Source: Campylobacterales bacterium (lineage in GTDB: Bacteria; Campylobacterota; Campylobacteria; Campylobacterales; QNZT01). From it: a stretch of DNA of 11,381 bases. The stretch lies in the NCBI GenBank assembly GCA_027056215.1, contig JALULO010000098.1:1-11381 (forward strand). Reading direction: 5' to 3'. The notes beneath the pieces were generated by a model, which searched no databases, was not told the origin of the DNA, and was given only the letters and a program-made list of their open reading frames with translations. Each line of letters begins with the position of its first letter. Position 1 is the first letter of the stretch. Positions 5,069-11,381 of this stretch are shown here, in pieces. The translations under genes were made by a program, and so were the position numbers.

Positions 5069-5881
5069 GTGGTTAGAGATATTATAACATATCCGGATGA
5101 ACGGATACACACCATAACACCGGATTTAAGAGAATTTGATGATTCATTGGTTGCTCTTATTGAAGATTTAAAAGATACTATAAATGCAAATAATCTTGAG
5201 GCACTTGCAGCAAATCAGATTGGTGTGCATAAAGCAGTAGTTGTTTTAAAAGAAGAAAATGGTGATTTTTTAGAGATCATTAATCCAAGAGAACTGAGTA
5301 AAAAAGAGAAGTTTATCTCAACTGAATCTACAACTTATTATCCAAATATTGAAACAGAAGTACCCAGATTTAAACGCTTGAAGGTTGTTTATCAGGACAG
5401 AACAGGTAAACAACATTTTATGACAGTTGAAGGCGAGAAGGCTGTACTTTTACAAAGAAAGATCGATTACTGTTTTGGTGCCACCTTGGCAAACAGGATA
5501 AGTCCAAAAGTAAGAGATGTTTTTGAAAAACAGGTAGCTGGAGCAAATGAAATAGAAGGTGCTTGTCCTATTGAACCACTGAAAAGAGATTATATAAAGT
5601 CTTTTATGAGTAAATTATTGTTCTTAGAATTTTTGACACTTTTTGTAAAACTCTTTAGCTTTTCAGCTTCTACGATGCAATCATTTTTAAATTTTGATAC
5701 TTATGTCAGTATTGGTTTGCTTGTAATTTTGCCTCTTTATATCATTGTGGGATATAAAGAATCCAAAATCTATACAAATTGTAGTACGTGTCATTTTGGT
5801 TATGTGGTAGCGACATTCTTACAATATGCTTTGATGAGTATTGTTCTGTTCGTTGCAAGCAGGTATTTATTAAATATATGA
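5069..5881 (+). CDS. Peptide-deformylase-like protein lacking catalytic ligands, with C-terminal membrane domain
   Basis: This 270-residue protein starts at GTG, with AGGAG seven bases upstream. Residues 1-150 follow the peptide deformylase fold: YPDERI near the N-terminus, ALAANQIGV (45-53) for the GLAAxQ motif with Q50 kept, VPRFKRLKVVYQDRTG (98-113), and Q129-RKIDY-CFG in place of QHExDHLxG. The iron ligands are gone. Both histidines and the glutamate of HExxH become Arg, Tyr and Lys, and the EGCLS cysteine region reads ESTTYY (86-91). It should not deformylate formyl-methionine. Residues 183-201, 212-229 and 243-263 look like membrane helices, so the pseudo-enzyme domain would be anchored on the cytoplasmic face. 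C238-S-T-C241-H242 lies between helices 2 and 3. It might bind formylated or nascent peptides, but its function is unknown. Confidence 0.78.
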   Translation: MVRDIITYPDERIHTITPDLREFDDSLVALIEDLKDTINANNLEALAANQIGVHKAVVVLKEENGDFLEIINPRELSKKEKFISTESTTYYPNIETEVPRFKRLKVVYQDRTGKQHFMTVEGEKAVLLQRKIDYCFGATLANRISPKVRDVFEKQVAGANEIEGACPIEPLKRDYIKSFMSKLLFLEFLTLFVKLFSFSASTMQSFLNFDTYVSIGLLVILPLYIIVGYKESKIYTNCSTCHFGYVVATFLQYALMSIVLFVASRYLLNI

Positions 5882-5918
5882 GATTTGGAATTTTATTATA
5901 GATAAAGGGTTTTTATTG

Positions 5919-5924
5919 TAAAAT
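5919..5924 (+). promoter_or_regulatory. Possible -10 element for the tetR-efflux operon
   Basis: TAAAAT, preceded by a T-rich tract, matches a -10 hexamer in the style of Campylobacterota promoters, where a -35 is often poor. The best candidate -35 (TTATAG at 5896-5901, 17 bases away) is weak. Its last bases overlap the palindrome at 5922-5941. It is the only credible promoter seen for the downstream genes, but the match is modest. Confidence 0.4.
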
Positions 5925-5941
5925 TAACTAACCAGTTAATT
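5922..5941. promoter_or_regulatory. Probable TetR-family operator (autoregulation)
   Basis: The arms AATTAACT (5922-5929) and AGTTAATT (5934-5941) are exact reverse complements around the 4-base centre AACC. The dyad ends 13 bases before the ATG of the TetR-family gene and overlaps the putative -10, the usual position for a self-repressing TetR/AcrR site. A bound dimer would silence the regulator and the efflux operon together. Confidence 0.75.
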
Positions 5942-5954
5942 AGTAAGGTATTCT

Positions 5955-6596
5955 ATGGCAAAAAAAATTTACAAAAGAGATCCAGTTGCTTCAAAGCAAC
6001 TTATCGTTGATAATGCAATAAAGTTATTTTCAAAAAAAGGATATGCAGGGGCATCCATGGATGAATTATCTTCCATGTGTCATCTTAACAAAGCAATGGT
6101 TTTTTACTATTTTAAAAATAAAAAAGGACTTTATGAAGCAGTTATGGAAGAAATTTTGCAAGAGATTTATTATACAGTTATAGAAGAAAATAAACTGCAT
6201 GATAATCCGATGGATGAGTTGGAAGGATTTATCAAAACATATGCGTTATTTGCTTGTACGCATCCTTATTTGCCTGCACTGCTTCTTAAAGAATTAAGCG
6301 ACAGTGGTGCAGTGATACCAGAATTGCTTTTCGCTTCTATGCGTAAATTATTTTCACTTTTTAGTGATATCTTGAAACGTGGCGAAGAGCAGGGTTGTTT
6401 TAAGGATGTGGTTCCTATGATACTTTATTTCATGGTACTTGGTACCCTCAATCTTTTAGTGACAACCAAGTCTTTACGTATCGAAGCTGCCAAGCTTGAT
6501 GATATTGATGTCGATACGTGTGCAACGTGTGATATCGATGAAATTTCAGTATATCTTATTAAAAAAATAAAATTAATGTTAAAGGAGGATAGATGA
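5955..6596 (+). CDS. TetR/AcrR-family transcriptional regulator of the efflux operon
   Basis: This 213-residue repressor has an N-terminal TetR helix-turn-helix (about 15-61): LIVDNAIKLFSKKGYAGASMDELSS followed by the recognition helix and its conserved end MVFYYFKNKKGLYEAV. The remainder is an all-helical ligand and dimerisation domain. Near the C-terminus D187-TCATCD carries the pair C189-x-x-C192, and C42, C101 and C148 are also present, so thiol or metal sensing is possible though unproven. TAAGG lies six bases before the start. The gene follows the palindrome at 5922-5941 and overlaps the outer-membrane factor gene by ATGA, so it is co-transcribed with the pump it presumably represses. 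The inducing compound cannot be told from sequence. Confidence 0.92.
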   Translation: MAKKIYKRDPVASKQLIVDNAIKLFSKKGYAGASMDELSSMCHLNKAMVFYYFKNKKGLYEAVMEEILQEIYYTVIEENKLHDNPMDELEGFIKTYALFACTHPYLPALLLKELSDSGAVIPELLFASMRKLFSLFSDILKRGEEQGCFKDVVPMILYFMVLGTLNLLVTTKSLRIEAAKLDDIDVDTCATCDIDEISVYLIKKIKLMLKEDR

Positions 6597-7870
6597 GAAA
6601 GAGGTTATTTTTAGCATCTTTAACACTACCGTTGGTAGTTCACGCTACAACGATGTCAGAGTTGTTTGATGCACTCAAACAACAACCCCAAACCAAGCAG
6701 GATGAACTCCTGATTAAACAGTCTAATGCTGGATTAAAAAGTGTCCATGCAAAGCTATATCCACAGATTGGTGCATTTGCAAGTTATGACTATTTTAGTA
6801 GACCTACAGGCATGTTGCCTGTTCCACCAGACAGCATGTTTCCTATGATAAAAGATCATAATATCCCTCAGCCGTTTAGCAAAAATATTAGTCGTATTGG
6901 TGCAACCATCGGTATGCCATTATTTGTTAAATCAATTTTTACGTATGCTGATAAAAGCAAAAAAATACGTGCTTCTGCCAGAGTAAAAAAACGCATCAAT
7001 CTTCTTCAAAACGAAGCAATCATTGTTGGTGCAAATGCTAATTTACGTTATTTAGATGCTATGAGAAGAGCGTTATTGAGTAAAAAAAGTTCACTTCTAC
7101 AAACCAAATCTTTTATACAGATTAAAGTCAACAGTGGTAGAGCGGCAAAATCTGCACTTTTTAAAATCAATGATGGACTTTCTCAGGTTAATATTGCACT
7201 AAACAATATCGCTATAGGAAGAACAAAAGCGATAGAAACGATTGAAACTTTGACGCAAATCCATCTGCTTAAACCTGTTTCAATGCAAAAAAATAAAAAG
7301 TTGCAAACCTTAAGAATCGGTGCTCTTGAGCCTCTGCAAAAGAAGATAGAAGCTGATCACTTGGATGTTCAAGCCCAAAAAGAGAAACTTTATCCCTCTT
7401 TACTACTTAAAGGTAGCTACAATAAAAGCTTTGCAAATGCATATAACAATGACAAAAGTATTGATCAAGAGTATGGAAATATTGGTCTTGTTTTCAAAGT
7501 GCCAGTATTTGATAAAAGCCAATATGTGGAGATTGAGAAATCTAAACTTGCTTTAGAAAAAGAAAGTTTAGAGTTTTCCAAACAAGAAAACACACTTCGT
7601 GCAGAGGCAAAAGGACTCAAAGATTCGTTAAAACTACTAGATCAATCAACACTTTTGTATAAACATTCTATCGAAGATAAAAAACGGCTTTTAAAGATCG
7701 CAAAAGTAAGTTTTAAAGCTCAGAGAATGAGTACAGAAGATTATCTAAAATATGAAGATGATCTTGCGAATCAGCGTGCAAAACTTTATCAGTCAGAGGC
7801 ACAAAAATGGCAAACACTGATGCAGCTTGCTGTTATATACACTAACAATATAGAGGAGATCGTAAAATGA
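6593..7870 (+). CDS. TolC-like outer-membrane efflux protein
   Basis: This 425-residue protein has a signal peptide ending around VHA at 16-18. It shows the internal duplication of the outer membrane efflux protein family. LYPQIG at 55-60 and LYPSLLLKGSY at 266-276 start equivalent beta-strands, and IGMPLF (106-111) and FKVPVF (301-306) mark the matching second strands. Each pair is followed by long alpha-helical, Lys/Glu/Gln-rich stretches that form the periplasmic tunnel. Three copies would make the outer-membrane exit duct of a tripartite pump. The length is in the usual range. It overlaps tetR by ATGA, with a strong AAAGGAGG ribosome binding site, and overlaps the adaptor gene by ATGA. 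The outer-membrane-factor-first order differs from the adaptor-pump-factor order of cmeABC. Confidence 0.92.
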   Translation: MRKRLFLASLTLPLVVHATTMSELFDALKQQPQTKQDELLIKQSNAGLKSVHAKLYPQIGAFASYDYFSRPTGMLPVPPDSMFPMIKDHNIPQPFSKNISRIGATIGMPLFVKSIFTYADKSKKIRASARVKKRINLLQNEAIIVGANANLRYLDAMRRALLSKKSSLLQTKSFIQIKVNSGRAAKSALFKINDGLSQVNIALNNIAIGRTKAIETIETLTQIHLLKPVSMQKNKKLQTLRIGALEPLQKKIEADHLDVQAQKEKLYPSLLLKGSYNKSFANAYNNDKSIDQEYGNIGLVFKVPVFDKSQYVEIEKSKLALEKESLEFSKQENTLRAEAKGLKDSLKLLDQSTLLYKHSIEDKKRLLKIAKVSFKAQRMSTEDYLKYEDDLANQRAKLYQSEAQKWQTLMQLAVIYTNNIEEIVK

Positions 7871-8919
7871 AAAAAATAGTTAAAATAGTCATCATCTTAG
7901 GGGTTGTTGCACTGCTGATTATAGCGGGTGTAAAGATCATTAAAACAAAAAAAGCAGCAGCTGCTAAAATCCCAACTGCTAAGATATACCCAGTTATCAC
8001 CAGAGCTTACATACCTAAGATGCAAGATGTGACACTGACGTTACCGTATCTAACACTTGTGGGCAATGATGCTGATATCATGGTTTCATCCAGAATAGCT
8101 GCTCGTGTGGAGAAAATCAAAACAAGCGGTCAAAAAGTCAAAAAAGGAGAGTTGATTGCGACACTTGATACGACAGATATTCGTGGAAATATACAAAGTG
8201 TAAAAAGTCAAATAAGAGCCGCTAAAATCGGACTTCAAAATTTGATCCAAACACATAAACGAACCAAAGAACTTTTAGCCGTACAGGGTGCATCTATCGA
8301 ACAATCGCAAAAAGAGTCTACTATGATCGCATCAACTAGAGCTCAGTTAAATGCACTAGAACAAAAACTGCACACTCTCAACAATAACCTTAGCTATGCA
8401 CAGATCAAAGCGGTGACAGATGGAGTGATCGCAAAAACATTTGTGACAGAAGGTTCAACTGCGATGCCAGGTAAACCTTTGTTGAAACTAAGTGCCCATG
8501 GAAAAAGCAATTATCTCTTAGTACGTGCGCCGGGTAATATAAAAGTTGAAGGGCTTCTTTTCAGAGGTAAAGTTTATGATGCGCAATCTCTTGGAAGTAG
8601 TTTTAATGGACTTTTAGAATACAAGGTTTATGTCGATGCAAATGATCTTACAAGCGGTGACCGTGTCGAAGCGAGTGTAGTGATTTACCATGGTGATGCT
8701 ATCAAACTACCGTTTGATGCGGTTTTAAATCGTGATGGTAAAAGTTATGTCTTAAAGGTTGAGGGTAACAAAGCCACACCTGTGGAAGTGCATATCGTAG
8801 AAAGTGGACAAGAGGGGATAGTTATCAAAGAGAATTTGCAAGGACAAAAAATAGTGATTGCTAAACCTGATATTTTACTAAAACTTACCAGTGGCTATGC
8901 CCTCAGTATCAAGGAGTAG
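7867..8919 (+). CDS. Periplasmic adaptor (membrane fusion) subunit of an RND efflux pump
   Basis: This 350-residue protein is anchored in the inner membrane by one N-terminal helix (about 4-24) that lacks a lipobox. The adaptor layout is clear. The first lipoyl half is at 74-103 (IAARVEKIKTSGQKVKKGE then LIATLD), a helical hairpin spans about 104-175, and the second lipoyl half is at 177-209 (IKAVTDGVIAKTFVTEGSTA then a Pro-Gly turn and LLKLS). A beta-barrel and membrane-proximal region follow to the end. It would bridge the RND pump and the TolC-like duct. It starts by ATGA overlap with the preceding gene. The hairpin is fairly short, as in many HlyD/MdtA-like adaptors. The substrate is unknown. 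Confidence 0.92.
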   Translation: MKKIVKIVIILGVVALLIIAGVKIIKTKKAAAAKIPTAKIYPVITRAYIPKMQDVTLTLPYLTLVGNDADIMVSSRIAARVEKIKTSGQKVKKGELIATLDTTDIRGNIQSVKSQIRAAKIGLQNLIQTHKRTKELLAVQGASIEQSQKESTMIASTRAQLNALEQKLHTLNNNLSYAQIKAVTDGVIAKTFVTEGSTAMPGKPLLKLSAHGKSNYLLVRAPGNIKVEGLLFRGKVYDAQSLGSSFNGLLEYKVYVDANDLTSGDRVEASVVIYHGDAIKLPFDAVLNRDGKSYVLKVEGNKATPVEVHIVESGQEGIVIKENLQGQKIVIAKPDILLKLTSGYALSIKE

Positions 8920-8922
8920 AGA

Positions 8923-11381
8923 ATGTTTGAATTTTTTTATAAACGTCCTTATTTTCTTTATTCTCTGATAGCTGGTTTCTTTATCATGGGGATTATCGCA
9001 TTGGTAACATTGCCAAAAAATCTTTTTCCAGATGCCAATCCTCCACAGGTGATAGTGATCACAAAAGTACCTGGAGCTACGGCGCAAGTAGCGGCCAATA
9101 CCGTCTCAAAACCGATCGAGCAAGAGATTTCTCGTTTGGGTTTGGTTACAGATGTCAGTTCTATAAATGTAGCAAACTTTTCTATCGTTAAGGCGGAGTT
9201 TGGATACAAAAAGGGACTCAACGCAGCAGCTGTAGATGTAGCAAATGCACTTTCTATCGCTAAAGCAAAATTGCCACAAAGTGCTAATCCTGCTATCTAT
9301 ACGGCTGGAGATTTTACCCTACCTGTTGATGTTATCGCTTTGAGTCCAAAAAATAGTAGTCTCTCCTTAAGCGATATTCGGAAGATTGCAGATAGTTTTA
9401 TAAAGCCAGATCTTTTAAGCCATCCGGAGATTGGAAATGTAGAAGTTTTTGGTGGCTTTAACAGTGCTATCAATATCACTGTTGATCCTTTTAAAGCTAA
9501 AAAGTATGGTATCAATTTTGAGACAATCACCAAAGCGTTAAAAACATTGAACCGAGATATGCCCATCGGTTTTGTTAAAGGTGACAATGATTTTTATACT
9601 GTGACATTTTACGGGGAAAAAGACAATATCCAAAAACTTAAACAATTGCCTATTTTACCCAATGTCAAACTAGGTGATTTTGCCGATGTCAGTTGGAGTT
9701 ATAAAAAACGTACCAGCGGTTATATTGGAAATGGAAAAGATGCTATAGCCTTAGCGATACAAAGAGCACCTGGCGGCAGTGTACTAGATGTCAGTAAAGC
9801 AGCTAGAGCACAGATGAAAGTGCTTCAAGCCCAATATCCTAACATCAACTTTGAGATTTCTGATACACAAAGGGATTTGATCGAACAAGCCAATACAAAT
9901 ATGCTTGAAGCCCTCAGAGATGCTGTTATCTATACCTTACTTGTTATCATGATATTTTTGGGAAATTTCCGTGCTATTATCGCTGCTGGTATTTCTATAC
10001 CAATGGTTTTCTTTTCGACTATGGCGATCATCTGGATGACTGGCGGAGAGTTAAATATCGTGATCTATACGGCGATTATCCTTGCCCTTGGTATGTTGAC
10101 CGATGATGCTGTTGTTGTCTTAGAAAATATCGAAAGGCATCTCAATGAAGAGCATGAAAGTCTACAAACAGCTATCTACAAAGGTACAAAAGAGGTACTT
10201 AGTCCCGTATTTGCAGGAACGATTGCAACGATAGCGATTTTATTTCCACTGATGTTTGTGGGCGGATTTCCACAAAAGATATTTCAACCGCTCATCGAAA
10301 CACTGATTATCGCGCTTTTGGTAAGTTATTTTCTCTCAGTTACGTTTATCCCTTTACTTTCTGCATGGCTCTATAAAAACGGTACAGGTAAGACAAAGAT
10401 AGAAAAACTCTTTGATAAGTTTTATGAAAATACTATCGGCAGACTTGTGACACCATATGTCGGAATCATCAAATTTTCTAACGGTAAATGGTGGGCACTT
10501 CGCCGAATGCTTTTAACAGCGAGTGTTGTGCTCTTGCTGGTTGTGAGTATGAAAAACATCATGCCACTCATCGGTAAAGATGCTATGCCTCCGATGGATA
10601 CAGGTATCATCAAAGCACAGGTAGGATTTAGTTCCAATGAAAGTGTAGAGAGTGCTGAGAAAAAGATCAAACCTTTCTTGATTTGGTTAGATAAACAACC
10701 TTGGGCAGAGAAAAGTTCTGTTGCTTTTGGAACAGAGGCAGGAGTGTTGAGTCTTGGAAGTGGAAATCTTCCGGCAGAAGCGACAATCACGATTAATGCA
10801 GTGAATCGTTTTGAGCGAAAAAAGAGTATTTGGCAACTTGAAGATATCATCAGAGAAAAACTTTCCCATCTTGAAGGTATCAAACGAAATGATGTATTTG
10901 ATTTTGGTGCAACAGCACTCTCAAGTATCAAAGCGACACTGGATGTACGTCTGCAATCTCCTGTACCAGACGGTCTTTCCAAAGCTTCACATGAAGTAGC
11001 AGATGCTATCAAAGATGTCAAAGGATTAACCTCTATCTCTACAGGATGGGATAAAGATTTTACAGAAGTTGAACTCAAAATAGATGAAAATAAAGCACTT
11101 AGTTATGGTGTCACACCTTATCAGATTGCGATGCAACTGCCGATCAAAGGACAGATAGTAGGATTGAATGCAGACCTTTCATCTATGAATACCCAATATG
11201 TAAGACTCTATCTCAAAGGAAAGTTCTCACAAAATATAGAGACACTCAGACTCCTGCCAATCAGCACAAAATCTGGGGAGATACCATTGGCACAACTAGC
11301 AACTATCAAACGCCATCTAACATTTGCAAAACTCGAACGAGATAAAATGCTCTATGCTCTTGATGTGAACGGATACCGTGC
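8923..11381 (+). CDS. RND-family efflux pump inner-membrane subunit, 3' end beyond the window
   Basis: The ATG at 8923 is preceded by AAGGAG with a 6-base gap, three bases after the adaptor stop. The frame stays open for 819 codons to the window end, so about four fifths of a roughly 1000-residue pump is present. Helix 1 is at about 10-30 and the first periplasmic porter domain at about 31-325. Helices 2-6 follow, with the helix-4 signature LALGMLTDDAVVVLENIERH. D394 and D395 correspond to the proton-carrying Asp407/Asp408 of AcrB. This Asp pair supports a proton-driven HAE1-type exporter of organic compounds rather than a CusA-type metal pump. The second periplasmic half begins near 560. The helix-10 lysine lies outside the window. 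No frameshift was seen. Confidence 0.93.
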   Translation, partial: MFEFFYKRPYFLYSLIAGFFIMGIIALVTLPKNLFPDANPPQVIVITKVPGATAQVAANTVSKPIEQEISRLGLVTDVSSINVANFSIVKAEFGYKKGLNAAAVDVANALSIAKAKLPQSANPAIYTAGDFTLPVDVIALSPKNSSLSLSDIRKIADSFIKPDLLSHPEIGNVEVFGGFNSAINITVDPFKAKKYGINFETITKALKTLNRDMPIGFVKGDNDFYTVTFYGEKDNIQKLKQLPILPNVKLGDFADVSWSYKKRTSGYIGNGKDAIALAIQRAPGGSVLDVSKAARAQMKVLQAQYPNINFEISDTQRDLIEQANTNMLEALRDAVIYTLLVIMIFLGNFRAIIAAGISIPMVFFSTMAIIWMTGGELNIVIYTAIILALGMLTDDAVVVLENIERHLNEEHESLQTAIYKGTKEVLSPVFAGTIATIAILFPLMFVGGFPQKIFQPLIETLIIALLVSYFLSVTFIPLLSAWLYKNGTGKTKIEKLFDKFYENTIGRLVTPYVGIIKFSNGKWWALRRMLLTASVVLLLVVSMKNIMPLIGKDAMPPMDTGIIKAQVGFSSNESVESAEKKIKPFLIWLDKQPWAEKSSVAFGTEAGVLSLGSGNLPAEATITINAVNRFERKKSIWQLEDIIREKLSHLEGIKRNDVFDFGATALSSIKATLDVRLQSPVPDGLSKASHEVADAIKDVKGLTSISTGWDKDFTEVELKIDENKALSYGVTPYQIAMQLPIKGQIVGLNADLSSMNTQYVRLYLKGKFSQNIETLRLLPISTKSGEIPLAQLATIKRHLTFAKLERDKMLYALDVNGYR

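Noticed and set aside
5069..5881. Functional peptide deformylase (def)
   Set aside because: The HExxH histidines and glutamate and the EGCLS cysteine are all replaced, and a membrane domain is attached.
10422..11078. A 218-codon open frame on the minus strand
   Set aside because: It lies entirely inside the RND pump gene, whose frame encodes clear family motifs. The antisense product is Ser/Leu-rich with no recognisable domain, as expected for a shadow frame.
8923..11381. CusA-type heavy-metal RND pump, suggested by the nearby arsenic genes
   Set aside because: Helix 4 carries the adjacent Asp-Asp pair typical of proton-driven HAE1 pumps, and the operon has its own TetR regulator rather than a metal-sensing system.
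1..11381. tRNA, rRNA, CRISPR arrays or insertion-sequence ends
   Set aside because: No cloverleaf-like cluster, regularly spaced repeat or transposase-like protein was seen. The gaps between genes are too short to hold them.

Overview
The window is AT-rich and tightly packed, with short gaps, ATGA stop/start overlaps and purine-rich ribosome binding sites. Its proteins look like those of a Campylobacterota (epsilonproteobacterial) bacterium, possibly a Sulfurimonas/Sulfurovum/Sulfurospirillum-type environmental organism. That placement is inferred from protein character, because no marker gene is present.

Left edge (1-390): the 3' end of an unrecognised gene runs rightwards into a 41-codon remnant on the minus strand that looks like the N-terminus of a DUF2461/TIGR02453 protein. 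Their stop codons overlap, which suggests an old rearrangement junction.

Arsenic region (391-5024): arsB (arsenite efflux permease) is transcribed leftwards. A six-gene operon runs rightwards: a small CxxC thioredoxin-like protein, a CcdA/DsbD-type membrane thiol-electron transporter, an exported thioredoxin-like protein, a three-part ArsC protein, ArsR, and a DUF4395 membrane protein. The ArsC protein joins a low-molecular-weight-phosphatase-type arsenate reductase, a BFD-like [2Fe-2S] domain and an uncharacterised cysteine-containing tail. Between arsB and the operon is a perfect 10-bp-arm dyad. It supplies a TTGATA -35 hexamer to each side and is the probable ArsR operator. The operon therefore combines cytosolic arsenate reduction and arsenite export with what looks like a thiol relay from cytoplasm to periplasm.

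Middle (5025-5954): a GTG-started 270-residue protein has a peptide-deformylase-like N-terminal domain whose catalytic metal ligands are all replaced, followed by about three membrane segments and a CSTCH motif. Its promoter carries a perfect 11-bp-arm inverted repeat.

Right part (5955-11381): a TetR/AcrR regulator with its own palindromic operator leads a translationally coupled tripartite efflux operon (TolC-like outer-membrane factor, periplasmic adaptor, RND pump). The pump gene runs off the right edge of the window with its frame intact.

No tRNA, rRNA, CRISPR array or complete mobile element was seen. The most interesting parts are the ArsC-BFD-tail fusion inside a dedicated redox operon and the membrane-anchored pseudo-deformylase.
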